Shown here in pieces: positions 30,057 to 38,887 of a stretch of 53,513 nt of DNA. Every line of letters starts with the position of its first letter. Position 1 is the stretch's first letter. Location of the stretch: assembly GCA_017694885.1 (NCBI GenBank), contig JADIMH010000041.1, positions 1-53,513 on the forward strand, written 5' to 3'. A model generated the notes under the pieces. That model was not told where the DNA came from. It saw nothing but the letters and a program-made list of their open reading frames with translations, and ran no database searches. The stretch comes from Candidatus Cryptobacteroides faecipullorum. GTDB lineage: Bacteria > Bacteroidota > Bacteroidia > Bacteroidales > UBA932. The position numbers were made by a program, and so were the translations under genes.

Positions 30057-33000
30057 ATGAGCAACTACCGAGTTTTCGTAGAAAAGTATCCAGAGTTCCA
30101 GGTCGAGGCCAGGAGCCTGAAAAATGAGCTTAACGAGAATCTGCAGCTGTCATTGCGGAATCTCAGACTTCTGAATGTATATGACCTGTTCGGATTTACG
30201 CCTGAATTGCTGGAAAAGAGCAGGTATTCTGTATTCGGCGAGATCGTAACGGACAGCGTTGAGGACGAATGTGACCTTGAAGGGAAGAAATATGTCGCCA
30301 TAGAATACCTTCCGGGACAGTTCGACCAGAGGGCGGCTTCGGCGGTGGACTGCGTAAAGCTCATCGAGCCGGACGCTGACGTTCATATCAAGAGTTCGAA
30401 GCTGATTATACTTGACCCTGATACTTCGGATGAGGATATCGCCAGGATAAGGCATTATTGCATAAATACGGTGGAATCCCGTCAGAAAGACCTTTCCAGA
30501 CTGACAGATACGGAGCAGGCTCCGGTGACCCCGGTCCCTGTACTCGAAGGCCTGACGGCATTGGCAGACTGCGAACTGGAGCCGTACTGCAAGAAAATGG
30601 GCCTTGCGATGAATGCGGATGACCTCCGCGAGGTGGTGAACTACTTCAGGAAAGAAGGCAGGGATCCGTTCGAGACGGAGCTGCGCATCCTGGATACGTA
30701 CTGGAGCGACCATTGCCGCCATACCACATTTACGACTGAACTCGAAGAAATCGGAGTGGAGGAATCCTTCATAAAGGAAGACATAGAAGGGACCCTTAAT
30801 CTTTATCTGAAGATGCGCAAAGATCTCGGACGCGAACATAAGGGACTGAACCTTATGGATATGGCTACCATTGGAGCGCGTTACCTGAAATCAAAGGGCC
30901 TTCTGGATGACATGGAAGTAAGCGAGGAGAACAACGCCTGCAGCATCTACGTAGATGTGGATGTTGACGGCAAGACCGAAAAATGGCTTCTCCAGTTCAA
31001 GAACGAGACACACAACCATCCTACTGAAATAGAGCCGTTCGGAGGGGCGGCCACCTGTCTGGGAGGGGCTATCCGCGACCCTCTCTCGGGAAGAAGCTAT
31101 GTATATCAGGCAATGAGGGTTACGGGTGCCGGAGATATTTATCAGAAGGTATCGGACACCATGCCTGGCAAGCTCCCGCAGAAAGTCATAAGCCGCAAGG
31201 CGGCGGCCGGATATTCCAGCTATGGAAACCAGATAGGGCTCGCCACTACGCACGTGCGCGAAATCTATCATCCGGGCTATGTGGCCAAACGGCTTGAGGT
31301 CGGTGCCGTGGTCGGTGCCGTAAAAGCGGAGAATGTACGCAGGGAAAGCCCTGTTCCGGGAGATGTGATCCTGCTTCTGGGAGGCCGTACCGGGCGTGAC
31401 GGTATCGGAGGGGCGACGGGGTCTTCAAAAGAGCATACCGAAACTTCTCTTGAGACCTGCGGCAGTGAGGTCCAGAAGGGAAATGCACCTGAAGAGAGGA
31501 AACTCCAGAGGCTGTTCAGGCGTCCGGAGGTGACTAGGCTTATCAAAAAGTCGAATGATTTCGGTGCTGGCGGTGTCAGCGTGGCTATAGGAGAACTGAC
31601 GGCCGGTCTTGACATATATTTGGACAGGGTTCCCGTAAAATACAGCGGTCTCAATTCTACGGAATTGGCTATAAGCGAGTCTCAGGAAAGGATGGCGGTA
31701 GTGGTGGAAGCCGGGGATCAGGAGGCTTTCGAGGAATACTGCCGCAGCGAGAACGTCGAAGTCACGCATGTGGCTGATGTTACGGATACCGAACGTCTCC
31801 GCATGTATAACGGAGGAAAGCTCGTGGTGGACATTTCCCGTGAGTTCATAGACAGTGCCGGAGCCAGACATTACGCAAAAGCGCTTGTAGAAGCGGTCGA
31901 AGACCGCAATCCGTTCGTGAAGGAGGTCAAGGGGAACGACCTGAAGGAAAAGATTTTCTCAGACCTTACGGAATACAATGTCACCTCGCAGAAGGGCCTT
32001 GTCGAGATGTTCGACTCGACTGTCGGGCGTTCTACAGTGCTCATGCCGTTCGGAGGCTGCCTGCAGACCACCGAGACACAGGTTTCGGTCCAGAAACTTC
32101 CGACTGACGGCTATACGGACACGGCAAGCATCATGGCCTTCGGCTACAACCCGTATATCTCTACCTGGAGCCCTTATCATGGAGCGGCATATTCAGTCGT
32201 GGAAGCCTGCGCGAAAGTGGTTGCCGCAGGTGCTTCATATAAGCATATGAGATTCTCGTATCAGGAGTATTTCGAAAGGATGACCCATGACCCGAAGTCG
32301 TGGGGCAAGCCGCTTTCCGCACTTCTCGGTGCGATAAAGATGCAGGTGGAACTCGGCCTCCCTTCCATTGGGGGGAAGGATTCCATGAGCGGTACGTTCG
32401 AGCATATAAACGTACCTCCGATGCTTATGGCCTTCGGCATTACGACAGTGAACGCAAATAAGGTAATATCTCCTGAGCTCAAATGGGAAAATGACAGGCT
32501 GTATCTTATCCGTCATACTCCATTGAAGAACTATATGCCTGATACGGAACAGCTCAAGAAGAATTTCGAATACGTTACCTCTCAGATAGAGGCAGGGAAC
32601 ATAGTTTCAGGATATGCGGTAGGATTCGGAGGCGTGGCGGAAGCCCTGTGCAAGATGTCATTCGGCAACGCATTCGGAATCGATGTCAATGTGTCGGAAT
32701 CCGATCTGTTCAACTACAGCTACGGTTCAATCGTTGTCGAATCGGAAAAAGAACTCGACTACCCTGCGGCAGAATATCTCGGGACAGTGACATCGGGAGA
32801 GGACGGCATGCTGCACATAAACGGCAAAGCCTTTTCGATCTTTGAACTGATGGATGTCAACGGGGTGAAGTTCGCGCAGGTTTATCCTGACAGCTGCGAG
32901 CCTTCCTTCAAGAAGACGGCCCCGTCAGGGATGGCCGGTATCAGGCCTTTGAAAGTCAAGAGGTCCGAACTGAAATATAAAGGAGAACCGATAGAGCATC

Positions 33001-33800
33001 CGGTTGCTTTCCTTCCGGTATTTCCGGGAACAAACTGCGATTATGATACGGCCAAGGCTTTCCGCAATGCAGGGGCAGAGGTGCGTTTCGGCGTATTCTG
33101 CAATCTTACTCCTGAGGATGTTTTCCGCTCTATTTCAGAAATGAAAAAGAACATCTCGGAATGCAATATCCTTGCCCTTTGCGGAGGATTCTCTGCCGGA
33201 GATGAACCGGACGGAAGCGGTAAATTCATAGCGAATGTTCTCAATAACAAGGAAATAGCGGAAGAAATCCATAAGCTTATCGACCGTGGAGGTCTTATCC
33301 TTGGTATCTGCAACGGGTTCCAGGCCCTGATCAAGTCGGGCCTCCTTCCTTACGGACGTCTGGGAATGGTGACGAAGGATTCCCCGACATTGTTCAGAAA
33401 CGATATCAACCGCCACATATCCCAGATGGTTACCACACGGGTTTCTACAACCAATTCACCTTGGCTTGCAGGTTTCAGTATAGGAGACCTCCATACCATA
33501 GCTGTCAGCCATGGGGAAGGCAAGTTCGTCGTAAACGAAGACCTTGCACGCGAACTGTTTGCAAACGGACAGGTGGCATTCCAGTATGTCGATCCCGTAA
33601 CGGAGGAAGTCACGATGGAATCCCCGTACAATCCTAACGGTTCATACTATGCCATTGAAGGCATCATCAGCCGCAACGGACAGATACTGGGAAAAATGGG
33701 ACATACGGAGCGTTACGAGAATAATCTGTTCAAGAATATCGAAGAGGAACTGGAGCAGCCTCTATTCATAAATGCAGTCAATTATTTCAGAGGTAGATAG
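30057..33800 (+). CDS. purL: Phosphoribosylformylglycinamidine synthase, single-chain
   Basis: A 1247-residue FGAM synthase that uses glutamine and ATP to convert FGAR to FGAM. It is the large single-chain type rather than the PurS/PurQ/PurL complex. It has an N-terminal PurS-like domain, then two AIR-synthase-like halves: YWSDHCRHTTFTTELEEI and FKNETHNHPTEIEPFGGAAT in the first, and GGKDSMSGTFEH in the second. A C-terminal glutaminase begins near residue 983 (FLPVFPGTNCDYDTA) with the nucleophile Cys1085 in GICNGFQ and a late HGEGKFV. It is 83 bases after purK and 3 bases before purF. Confidence 0.97.
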   Translation: MSNYRVFVEKYPEFQVEARSLKNELNENLQLSLRNLRLLNVYDLFGFTPELLEKSRYSVFGEIVTDSVEDECDLEGKKYVAIEYLPGQFDQRAASAVDCVKLIEPDADVHIKSSKLIILDPDTSDEDIARIRHYCINTVESRQKDLSRLTDTEQAPVTPVPVLEGLTALADCELEPYCKKMGLAMNADDLREVVNYFRKEGRDPFETELRILDTYWSDHCRHTTFTTELEEIGVEESFIKEDIEGTLNLYLKMRKDLGREHKGLNLMDMATIGARYLKSKGLLDDMEVSEENNACSIYVDVDVDGKTEKWLLQFKNETHNHPTEIEPFGGAATCLGGAIRDPLSGRSYVYQAMRVTGAGDIYQKVSDTMPGKLPQKVISRKAAAGYSSYGNQIGLATTHVREIYHPGYVAKRLEVGAVVGAVKAENVRRESPVPGDVILLLGGRTGRDGIGGATGSSKEHTETSLETCGSEVQKGNAPEERKLQRLFRRPEVTRLIKKSNDFGAGGVSVAIGELTAGLDIYLDRVPVKYSGLNSTELAISESQERMAVVVEAGDQEAFEEYCRSENVEVTHVADVTDTERLRMYNGGKLVVDISREFIDSAGARHYAKALVEAVEDRNPFVKEVKGNDLKEKIFSDLTEYNVTSQKGLVEMFDSTVGRSTVLMPFGGCLQTTETQVSVQKLPTDGYTDTASIMAFGYNPYISTWSPYHGAAYSVVEACAKVVAAGASYKHMRFSYQEYFERMTHDPKSWGKPLSALLGAIKMQVELGLPSIGGKDSMSGTFEHINVPPMLMAFGITTVNANKVISPELKWENDRLYLIRHTPLKNYMPDTEQLKKNFEYVTSQIEAGNIVSGYAVGFGGVAEALCKMSFGNAFGIDVNVSESDLFNYSYGSIVVESEKELDYPAAEYLGTVTSGEDGMLHINGKAFSIFELMDVNGVKFAQVYPDSCEPSFKKTAPSGMAGIRPLKVKRSELKYKGEPIEHPVAFLPVFPGTNCDYDTAKAFRNAGAEVRFGVFCNLTPEDVFRSISEMKKNISECNILALCGGFSAGDEPDGSGKFIANVLNNKEIAEEIHKLIDRGGLILGICNGFQALIKSGLLPYGRLGMVTKDSPTLFRNDINRHISQMVTTRVSTTNSPWLAGFSIGDLHTIAVSHGEGKFVVNEDLARELFANGQVAFQYVDPVTEEVTMESPYNPNGSYYAIEGIISRNGQILGKMGHTERYENNLFKNIEEELEQPLFINAVNYFRGR

Positions 33801-33803
33801 CAT

Positions 33804-35210
33804 ATGACAGACAGAGGTTTGAATGAAGAATGCGGTGTCTTCGGTATCTGGGGCGTCCCGGATGCCGCAAACCTTACTTACTATGCCCTCCATGCCCTCC
33901 AGCACAGGGGACAGGAGGGGTGCGGCATAGTCGCGCTCTCTCCAGAGGGAAAGATGAAAAGGATCAAAGGTGAAGGTCTTGTGACTGAAGTCTTTGACGG
34001 TCAGAACCTTTCTTCCCTTTCCGGCAATATGGCGATCGGCCATGTGCGGTATTCCACTACGGGAGGAGGGGGGATTGAAAATGTCCAGCCGTTCCTTTTC
34101 AGGCATCACACGGGTGATTTCGCATTGGCCCATAACGGAAACCTCGTGAACTACTCTCTGTTGCGTAAGGCTCTGGAGGACAAGGGCAGTCTGTTCCAGT
34201 CCTCGTCAGACAGCGAAGTGCTTGCGCACCTTATAAAGAAAGAGAGCGCAGAAGCCCGCAGGCCCAGGATCTTTTCCATAGAGAACGCTCTCAATGAAGT
34301 GGACGGCGCTTTTGCATTTCTCATAATGACCGCCAACAGGATATATGCCTGCAGGGACCGGTACGGCCTGCGTCCTCTGGCACTCGGCCGTATCGGCAAC
34401 GGATATGTCGTAAGCAGCGAAACATGCGCATTCCATGTCATCGGGGCCGAATACATAAGGGATGTCGAGCCTGGAGAGATAATTACCATCGACCACCATG
34501 GCATTCGCAGCAGGAAATACACTGAAGACTGTTCGCATCACATGTGTGCGATGGAATATATTTATTTCGCCCGTCCTGACAGCGACATCGAAGGTTGCAA
34601 TGTGCATTCTTTCAGAAAAGAGGCCGGACGTCTTCTGTATCAGGAAGCTCCGGCGGATGCGGATATCGTGGTGGGCGTCCCGGATTCGAGCCTCAGTGCG
34701 GCTATGGGTTACAGCGAAGCTTCAGGGCTCCCCTACGAGATGGGGCTTGTGAAGAACAGATACATAGGGAGGACATTCATCCAGCCGTCCCAGGCATTGA
34801 GGGAAAAAGGCGTCAGGATGAAGTTGTCAGCCGTGGTTTCGATAGTGAAAGACAAACGGATTGTCCTGATAGACGATTCGGTTGTAAGAGGGACTACCTC
34901 TAAAAGGATAGTGCAGATATTGCGGGAAGCCGGAGCACGGGAAGTCCATCTGAGGATTGCGAGTCCGCAGATCATAAGCCCTTGTTTCTATGGCGTGGAC
35001 ATGTCTACTTATGAAGAACTTATGTGTGCCCATAAGACGTTGGACGAAGTACAGAAGACAATAGGGGCGGATTCCATCGCATTCCTGTCCCGGGAGGCCC
35101 TTTTCAAGGCCGGGAAACGCCCGGAGTTGTGTCTGGCCTGCTTTACGGGGAAATATCCCACGAAACTCTATCAGCCTGTAGACCAGGCTAACAAGGACGG
35201 AAAATTTTAG
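33804..35210 (+). CDS. purF: Amidophosphoribosyltransferase
   Basis: A 468-residue enzyme catalysing the first committed purine step, PRPP plus glutamine to phosphoribosylamine. The N-terminal propeptide MTDRGLNEE precedes the nucleophile Cys10 (ECGVFGIWG), exposed by cleavage as in B. subtilis. The PRPP-binding loop is RIVLIDDSVVRGTTSKRI. Cysteines in HHMCAMEYIYFARPDS, ISPCFYGVDMS and LCLACFTGKYP match the four ligands of the iron-sulfur-cluster type. It follows purL by 3 bases. The next gene, a pantothenate kinase, starts 6 bases later. Confidence 0.97.
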   Translation: MTDRGLNEECGVFGIWGVPDAANLTYYALHALQHRGQEGCGIVALSPEGKMKRIKGEGLVTEVFDGQNLSSLSGNMAIGHVRYSTTGGGGIENVQPFLFRHHTGDFALAHNGNLVNYSLLRKALEDKGSLFQSSSDSEVLAHLIKKESAEARRPRIFSIENALNEVDGAFAFLIMTANRIYACRDRYGLRPLALGRIGNGYVVSSETCAFHVIGAEYIRDVEPGEIITIDHHGIRSRKYTEDCSHHMCAMEYIYFARPDSDIEGCNVHSFRKEAGRLLYQEAPADADIVVGVPDSSLSAAMGYSEASGLPYEMGLVKNRYIGRTFIQPSQALREKGVRMKLSAVVSIVKDKRIVLIDDSVVRGTTSKRIVQILREAGAREVHLRIASPQIISPCFYGVDMSTYEELMCAHKTLDEVQKTIGADSIAFLSREALFKAGKRPELCLACFTGKYPTKLYQPVDQANKDGKF

Positions 35211-35216
35211 TTCCAT

Positions 35217-36038
35217 ATGATAACGTTGGGTATAGATGTCGGTGGCAGTACCACCAAGATAATAGGAGTGGAGAACGGGGAGGTAAGGTCTCCGCAGTGT
35301 ATCGCTGCGGCTGATCCTGTGGCATCGCTGTTCGGAGCCTTCGGCAAATATATCTATGATAATGGAATAAGCCTCAGTGATATAGACCATGTCATGCTGA
35401 CAGGTGTCGGAAGTGCCTACATCTCGGGTACCATTTATGGACTTCCAACCTTGCGGGTCGATGAATTCATCGCGAATGCAAGGGGGGCGGGCTATCGCAG
35501 CGGTCTCGACCGCATGGTGGTGGTGAGTATGGGTACCGGAACATCGTTCGTCCTGGTGGACGGGGACAAAGTGACGCATCTCGGCGGGCTTGCCGTAGGA
35601 GGCGGAACCCTTTCGGGACTTTCAGGTCTGCTTCTTAAGACCTCCGATATAAGGAAAGTCGTCGCTATGGCCATGAAGGGAGATGTGAAGAATGTGGATC
35701 TGCATATTGGCGACATTTGCAGGAATGGGCTTCCTGGCCTTCCCATGGATGTCACTGCTTCCAATTTCGGCAAGGCGGACCAGACATCTTCCCCGGAGGA
35801 TATAGCGGCAGGGCTGATAAATATGATATACCAGACTATCGGCAGTTCTGCCAACTTCATAGCAAGGAATACCGGTGTGGATGATTTTGTCCTGATAGGA
35901 AACATGTCTCTGCTTCCGCAGTGCGCCGCCCAGTTCGAGCGTATAGCTGGACTTTACAGGTTGAAATTCCATATTCCGGAATACCGCGAGTACCGTACCG
36001 CCCTGGGTGCAGCCCTCAGTCCGGGATATGCAGAATGA
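35217..36038 (+). CDS. coaW: Type II pantothenate kinase-like protein
   Basis: A 273-residue ASKHA-fold kinase that probably phosphorylates pantothenate at the start of CoA synthesis. It resembles S. aureus CoaW rather than CoaA or CoaX. ITLGIDVGGSTTKIIGVENG is the phosphate-1 loop, SMGTGTSFVLVD and GGLAVGGGTLSGLSGLLL are the type II motifs, and DVTASNFGKADQTSS matches the DLTAANFG segment of CoaW. FIARNTGVDDFVLIGNMSLL resembles the C-terminal adenosine region. It lies inside the purine operon between purF and purM, with short gaps on both sides. The enzymatic call is by family pattern; a related BadF-type sugar or activase ATPase is a weaker alternative. Confidence 0.8.
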   Translation: MITLGIDVGGSTTKIIGVENGEVRSPQCIAAADPVASLFGAFGKYIYDNGISLSDIDHVMLTGVGSAYISGTIYGLPTLRVDEFIANARGAGYRSGLDRMVVVSMGTGTSFVLVDGDKVTHLGGLAVGGGTLSGLSGLLLKTSDIRKVVAMAMKGDVKNVDLHIGDICRNGLPGLPMDVTASNFGKADQTSSPEDIAAGLINMIYQTIGSSANFIARNTGVDDFVLIGNMSLLPQCAAQFERIAGLYRLKFHIPEYREYRTALGAALSPGYAE

Positions 36039-36068
36039 AAATGTAAATATTAATAAAACTATAGAATT

Positions 36069-37103
36069 ATGGCAATCAGTTACGAAAAAGCAGGTGTGAA
36101 CCTCGAGGCAGGCTACGAAGTAGTCCGCAGAATCAAGAGTCATGTCGCATCTACTTCACGCCTCGGCGTGATGGGAAACATCGGGTCGTTCGGAGGAATG
36201 TTCGACCTTTCGGCCCTCAATGTCAAGGAACCGGTTCTGGTCAGCGGAACGGACGGAGTCGGGACCAAGCTCAAGATCGCCTTTGAAATGGACAAACACG
36301 ATACCATCGGAATCGATGCAGTGGCCATGTGTGTCAATGATGTGCTCGCTCAGGGAGCCGAGCCTCTTTTCTTCCTGGACTATGTGGCCGTCGGTCACAA
36401 TGAACCGGCAAAGATCGAGGCTATTGTCTCCGGCGTCGCGGAAGGCTGCCGTCAGGCAGGCTGTGCGCTCGTAGGCGGAGAAACGGCTGAGATGCCAGGC
36501 ATGTATTCTGACGGGGAATACGACATTGCAGGATATACTACGGGTGTGGTGGAGAAATCCAGACTGATAGACGGATCTAAAGTCAAAGTCGGGGATGTCC
36601 TTGTCGGCATAGCCTCTTCAGGCATACATTCCAACGGATTCAGTCTTGTCCGCAAGATATTCTCCGACAATGGTCTCGACCTTCATGCCCCTTATCCTGA
36701 ACTCGGAGGCCGAATCCTCGGAGAGGTTGCCCTTACCCCGACCAGAATATACGTAAAACAGGTTCTCGATGTCATCCGCAACTGCGATGTCCACGGGGTC
36801 GCCCATATCACCGGAGGAGGCTTCGACGAGAACATCCCGCGTATCCTTCACGAAGGACAGGGAATCGAGATCGAAGAAGGTTCATGGGAAATACTCCCTA
36901 TCTTCCATTTCCTCGAGAAATACGGCAAGGTAGCCCACAGGGAGATGTTCAATATCTTCAATATGGGTATCGGTATGGTCCTCGCCCTCGACGGTGCCGA
37001 AGCGGACAAGGCTATAGACATCCTCCGTGCGCATGGCGAAAAGGCATCAGTCATCGGCCGTATTACAGACCGTCCCGGAGTAGAGATAAAAAGAACAAAA
37101 TAA
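36069..37103 (+). CDS. purM: Phosphoribosylformylglycinamidine cyclo-ligase
   Basis: A 344-residue AIR synthetase that closes the imidazole ring of FGAM using ATP. Family features: [20 protein letters not shown] near residue 57, [58 protein letters not shown] and [15 protein letters not shown]. The length is normal. It lies 30 bases after the pantothenate kinase gene and 10 bases before purH. Its product AIR is the substrate of PurK, encoded at the front of the same operon. Confidence 0.97.
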   Translation: MAISYEKAGVNLEAGYEVVRRIKSHVASTSRLGVMGNIGSFGGMFDLSALNVKEPVLVSGTDGVGTKLKIAFEMDKHDTIGIDAVAMCVNDVLAQGAEPLFFLDYVAVGHNEPAKIEAIVSGVAEGCRQAGCALVGGETAEMPGMYSDGEYDIAGYTTGVVEKSRLIDGSKVKVGDVLVGIASSGIHSNGFSLVRKIFSDNGLDLHAPYPELGGRILGEVALTPTRIYVKQVLDVIRNCDVHGVAHITGGGFDENIPRILHEGQGIEIEEGSWEILPIFHFLEKYGKVAHREMFNIFNMGIGMVLALDGAEADKAIDILRAHGEKASVIGRITDRPGVEIKRTK

Positions 37104-37113
37104 TAATAACGGT

Positions 37114-38667
37114 ATGAGAAGAGCATTATTTTCTGTAAGCGATAAACAGGGGGTCGCAAAATTCGCCGCCTCCCTCGAATCTCTCGGTTGGGAGATAATC
37201 GCTACCGGAGGAACAATGAAACTCCTCCAGGAAGCTGGGCTTAAAGTGATTAATATCAGTGAGATAACCGGATTTCCTGAAATTTGTGACGGAAGGGTCA
37301 AGACCCTCCATCCGAAAGTGCATGGAGCCCTTCTGGGCAGACGTGACCTTGAAAGTCATCGCAAAGAACTGAAAGAGAATGGAATAGAGTATATCGACAT
37401 GGTATGCGTCAACCTCTATCCGTTCAAGCAGACCATATCCAAGCCTGATGTCACCATGGCTGATGCCATCGAGAACATCGATATCGGAGGGCCTTCAATG
37501 CTCCGCAGTGCGGCCAAGAACTGGAGGGATGTCACGGTAGTATGCGATCCTGTCGATTATCAGACTGTCATAGACGAGATCAAGAACACAGGCAATACTA
37601 CTCCTGAAACCCGTCTTAAACTTTCAGCCAAGGCCTATACGCATACGGCCGAGTACGACATGATGATCGCTGCTTACATGAGGAAACAGGCCGGGCTGAA
37701 TGAAAAGCTTTTCCTCGAATATGACCTCAAGCAGACTCTCCGTTACGGGGAGAATCCTCATCAGGAGGCAAAATTCTATGCTTCAATGGAAAAGGTTCCA
37801 TACTCCCTTGCGACAGCAGAACAGCTTAACGGAAAGGAGCTTTCCTATAATAATATCCAGGATGCCAATGCCGCCCTCAATATCGTCCGTGAGTTCGATG
37901 AACCGTTCTGTGTAGGCCTCAAGCACATGAATCCGTGCGGTGCCGCCATCGGAAAAGATGTAGTGGAAGCATGGCAGAAAACCTTCGAGGCCGACAAGGT
38001 CAGCATTTTCGGCGGAATAGTGGCTACCAACCAGGAAATCAATAAGGATGTCGCCCTTCTCATGAAGCCTGTCTTCCTGGAGATCATCATGGCTCCGTCA
38101 TTCACTCCTGATGCCCTTGAAGTCCTCTGTACCAAGAAGAATCTCCGCCTTTTGAAAGTAGATATGACCAAGGACGATGCTCCGCACAAGCAGTTTGTCA
38201 GCATGAACGGCGGTCTTCTCGTCCAGGACCAGGATCTTACTACCAAGACTGTCACACCTGAAATGTGCGTGACGGAAACCAGGCCGGAAGAGTCCGTAAT
38301 GGCAGACCTGAACTTTGCATGGAGAATCGTAAAACACGTGAAATCCAATGCTATAGTTGTCGTGAAGAATGGCATGACACTCGGTGTCGGAGCCGGACAG
38401 ATGAATCGTATCGGCTCTGCTGAAATAGCCTTGAAGGAAGCTGAGGCTGCCTATAAGGAAAAAGGTGAGGATGTACGGAATGCCGGTCTTGTAATGGCTT
38501 CAGACGGATTTTTCCCGTTTGATGACTGCGTTTCAACGGCTGCGGAGTATGGTGTGAAAGCCATCGTCCAGCCTGGCGGAAGCATCCGTGACAATGATTC
38601 TATCGCCAAAGCGAACGAGTGCGGCATAGCGATGTTGTTTACCGGGACGCGCCACTTCAAACACTAA
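37114..38667 (+). CDS. purH: Bifunctional AICAR formyltransferase / IMP cyclohydrolase
   Basis: A 517-residue enzyme performing the last two steps to IMP. The N-terminal IMP cyclohydrolase domain (MGS-like) has RRALFSVSDKQGVAKFAASL, GWEIIATGGTMKLLQE and the Lys/Arg-containing FPEICDGRVKTLHPKVHGAL. The C-terminal AICAR transformylase uses 10-formyl-THF and shows YGENPHQEAKFYAS, CVGLKHMNPCGAAIG (catalytic Lys-His) and the final TAAEYGVKAIVQPGGSIRD then TGTRHFKH. Its stop codon overlaps the start of the 120-base inverted repeat that separates it from purD. Confidence 0.97.
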   Translation: MRRALFSVSDKQGVAKFAASLESLGWEIIATGGTMKLLQEAGLKVINISEITGFPEICDGRVKTLHPKVHGALLGRRDLESHRKELKENGIEYIDMVCVNLYPFKQTISKPDVTMADAIENIDIGGPSMLRSAAKNWRDVTVVCDPVDYQTVIDEIKNTGNTTPETRLKLSAKAYTHTAEYDMMIAAYMRKQAGLNEKLFLEYDLKQTLRYGENPHQEAKFYASMEKVPYSLATAEQLNGKELSYNNIQDANAALNIVREFDEPFCVGLKHMNPCGAAIGKDVVEAWQKTFEADKVSIFGGIVATNQEINKDVALLMKPVFLEIIMAPSFTPDALEVLCTKKNLRLLKVDMTKDDAPHKQFVSMNGGLLVQDQDLTTKTVTPEMCVTETRPEESVMADLNFAWRIVKHVKSNAIVVVKNGMTLGVGAGQMNRIGSAEIALKEAEAAYKEKGEDVRNAGLVMASDGFFPFDDCVSTAAEYGVKAIVQPGGSIRDNDSIAKANECGIAMLFTGTRHFKH

Positions 38668-38785
38668 TCGACAGATAAGGATACATCTGCTGCGTTGCAT
38701 TCGGTTCTGAAATCCTCACATACTCAAGTATGCTCCGGTTTCATCGCCTTCATGCGCCTTGCATCTGTATCTTTATCTGCCGATT
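38666..38785. repeat. 120-base imperfect inverted repeat between purH and purD
   Basis: The 58-base arms 38666-38723 and 38728-38785 are complementary over most of their length. They are perfect at the outer end (AATCG, CAGATAA, GATACA), looser in the middle (shared GCAT, TGAAA) and tight again at the tip, where CATAC-TCAA-GTATG makes the loop. The core TCCTCA-n-TAC..TCA.GTA..CTCCGG also occurs in the cysS-xth spacer, so it may be a dispersed intergenic element. It overlaps the purH stop codon. Confidence 0.8.
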
Positions 38786-38825
38786 GGAAGATTTAAAGGA
38801 AAATTATATATGGAAATTATAAACC

Positions 38826-38860
38826 AACTGCAGCCTGGGCCTGACGGCCGGGCTGCAGTT
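38826..38860 (+). promoter_or_regulatory. GC-rich hairpin in the purD leader
   Basis: AACTGCAGCC (38826-38835) pairs perfectly with GGCTGCAGTT (38851-38860), with GGCC-TGAC-GGCC stacked inside. TTATAC follows, then an A-rich stretch. It ends 27 bases before the purD ATG. It could be an attenuator or processing site; the T-run is too short for a confident terminator call. Confidence 0.55.
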
Positions 38861-38887
38861 TATACAAAAATAATAAAAGGAATAGAG

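Noticed and set aside
38759..38887. Longer purD start at 38759
   Set aside because: It would translate part of the inverted repeat and the GC-rich hairpin and add residues unlike the family; ATG 38888 gives a standard PurD start.
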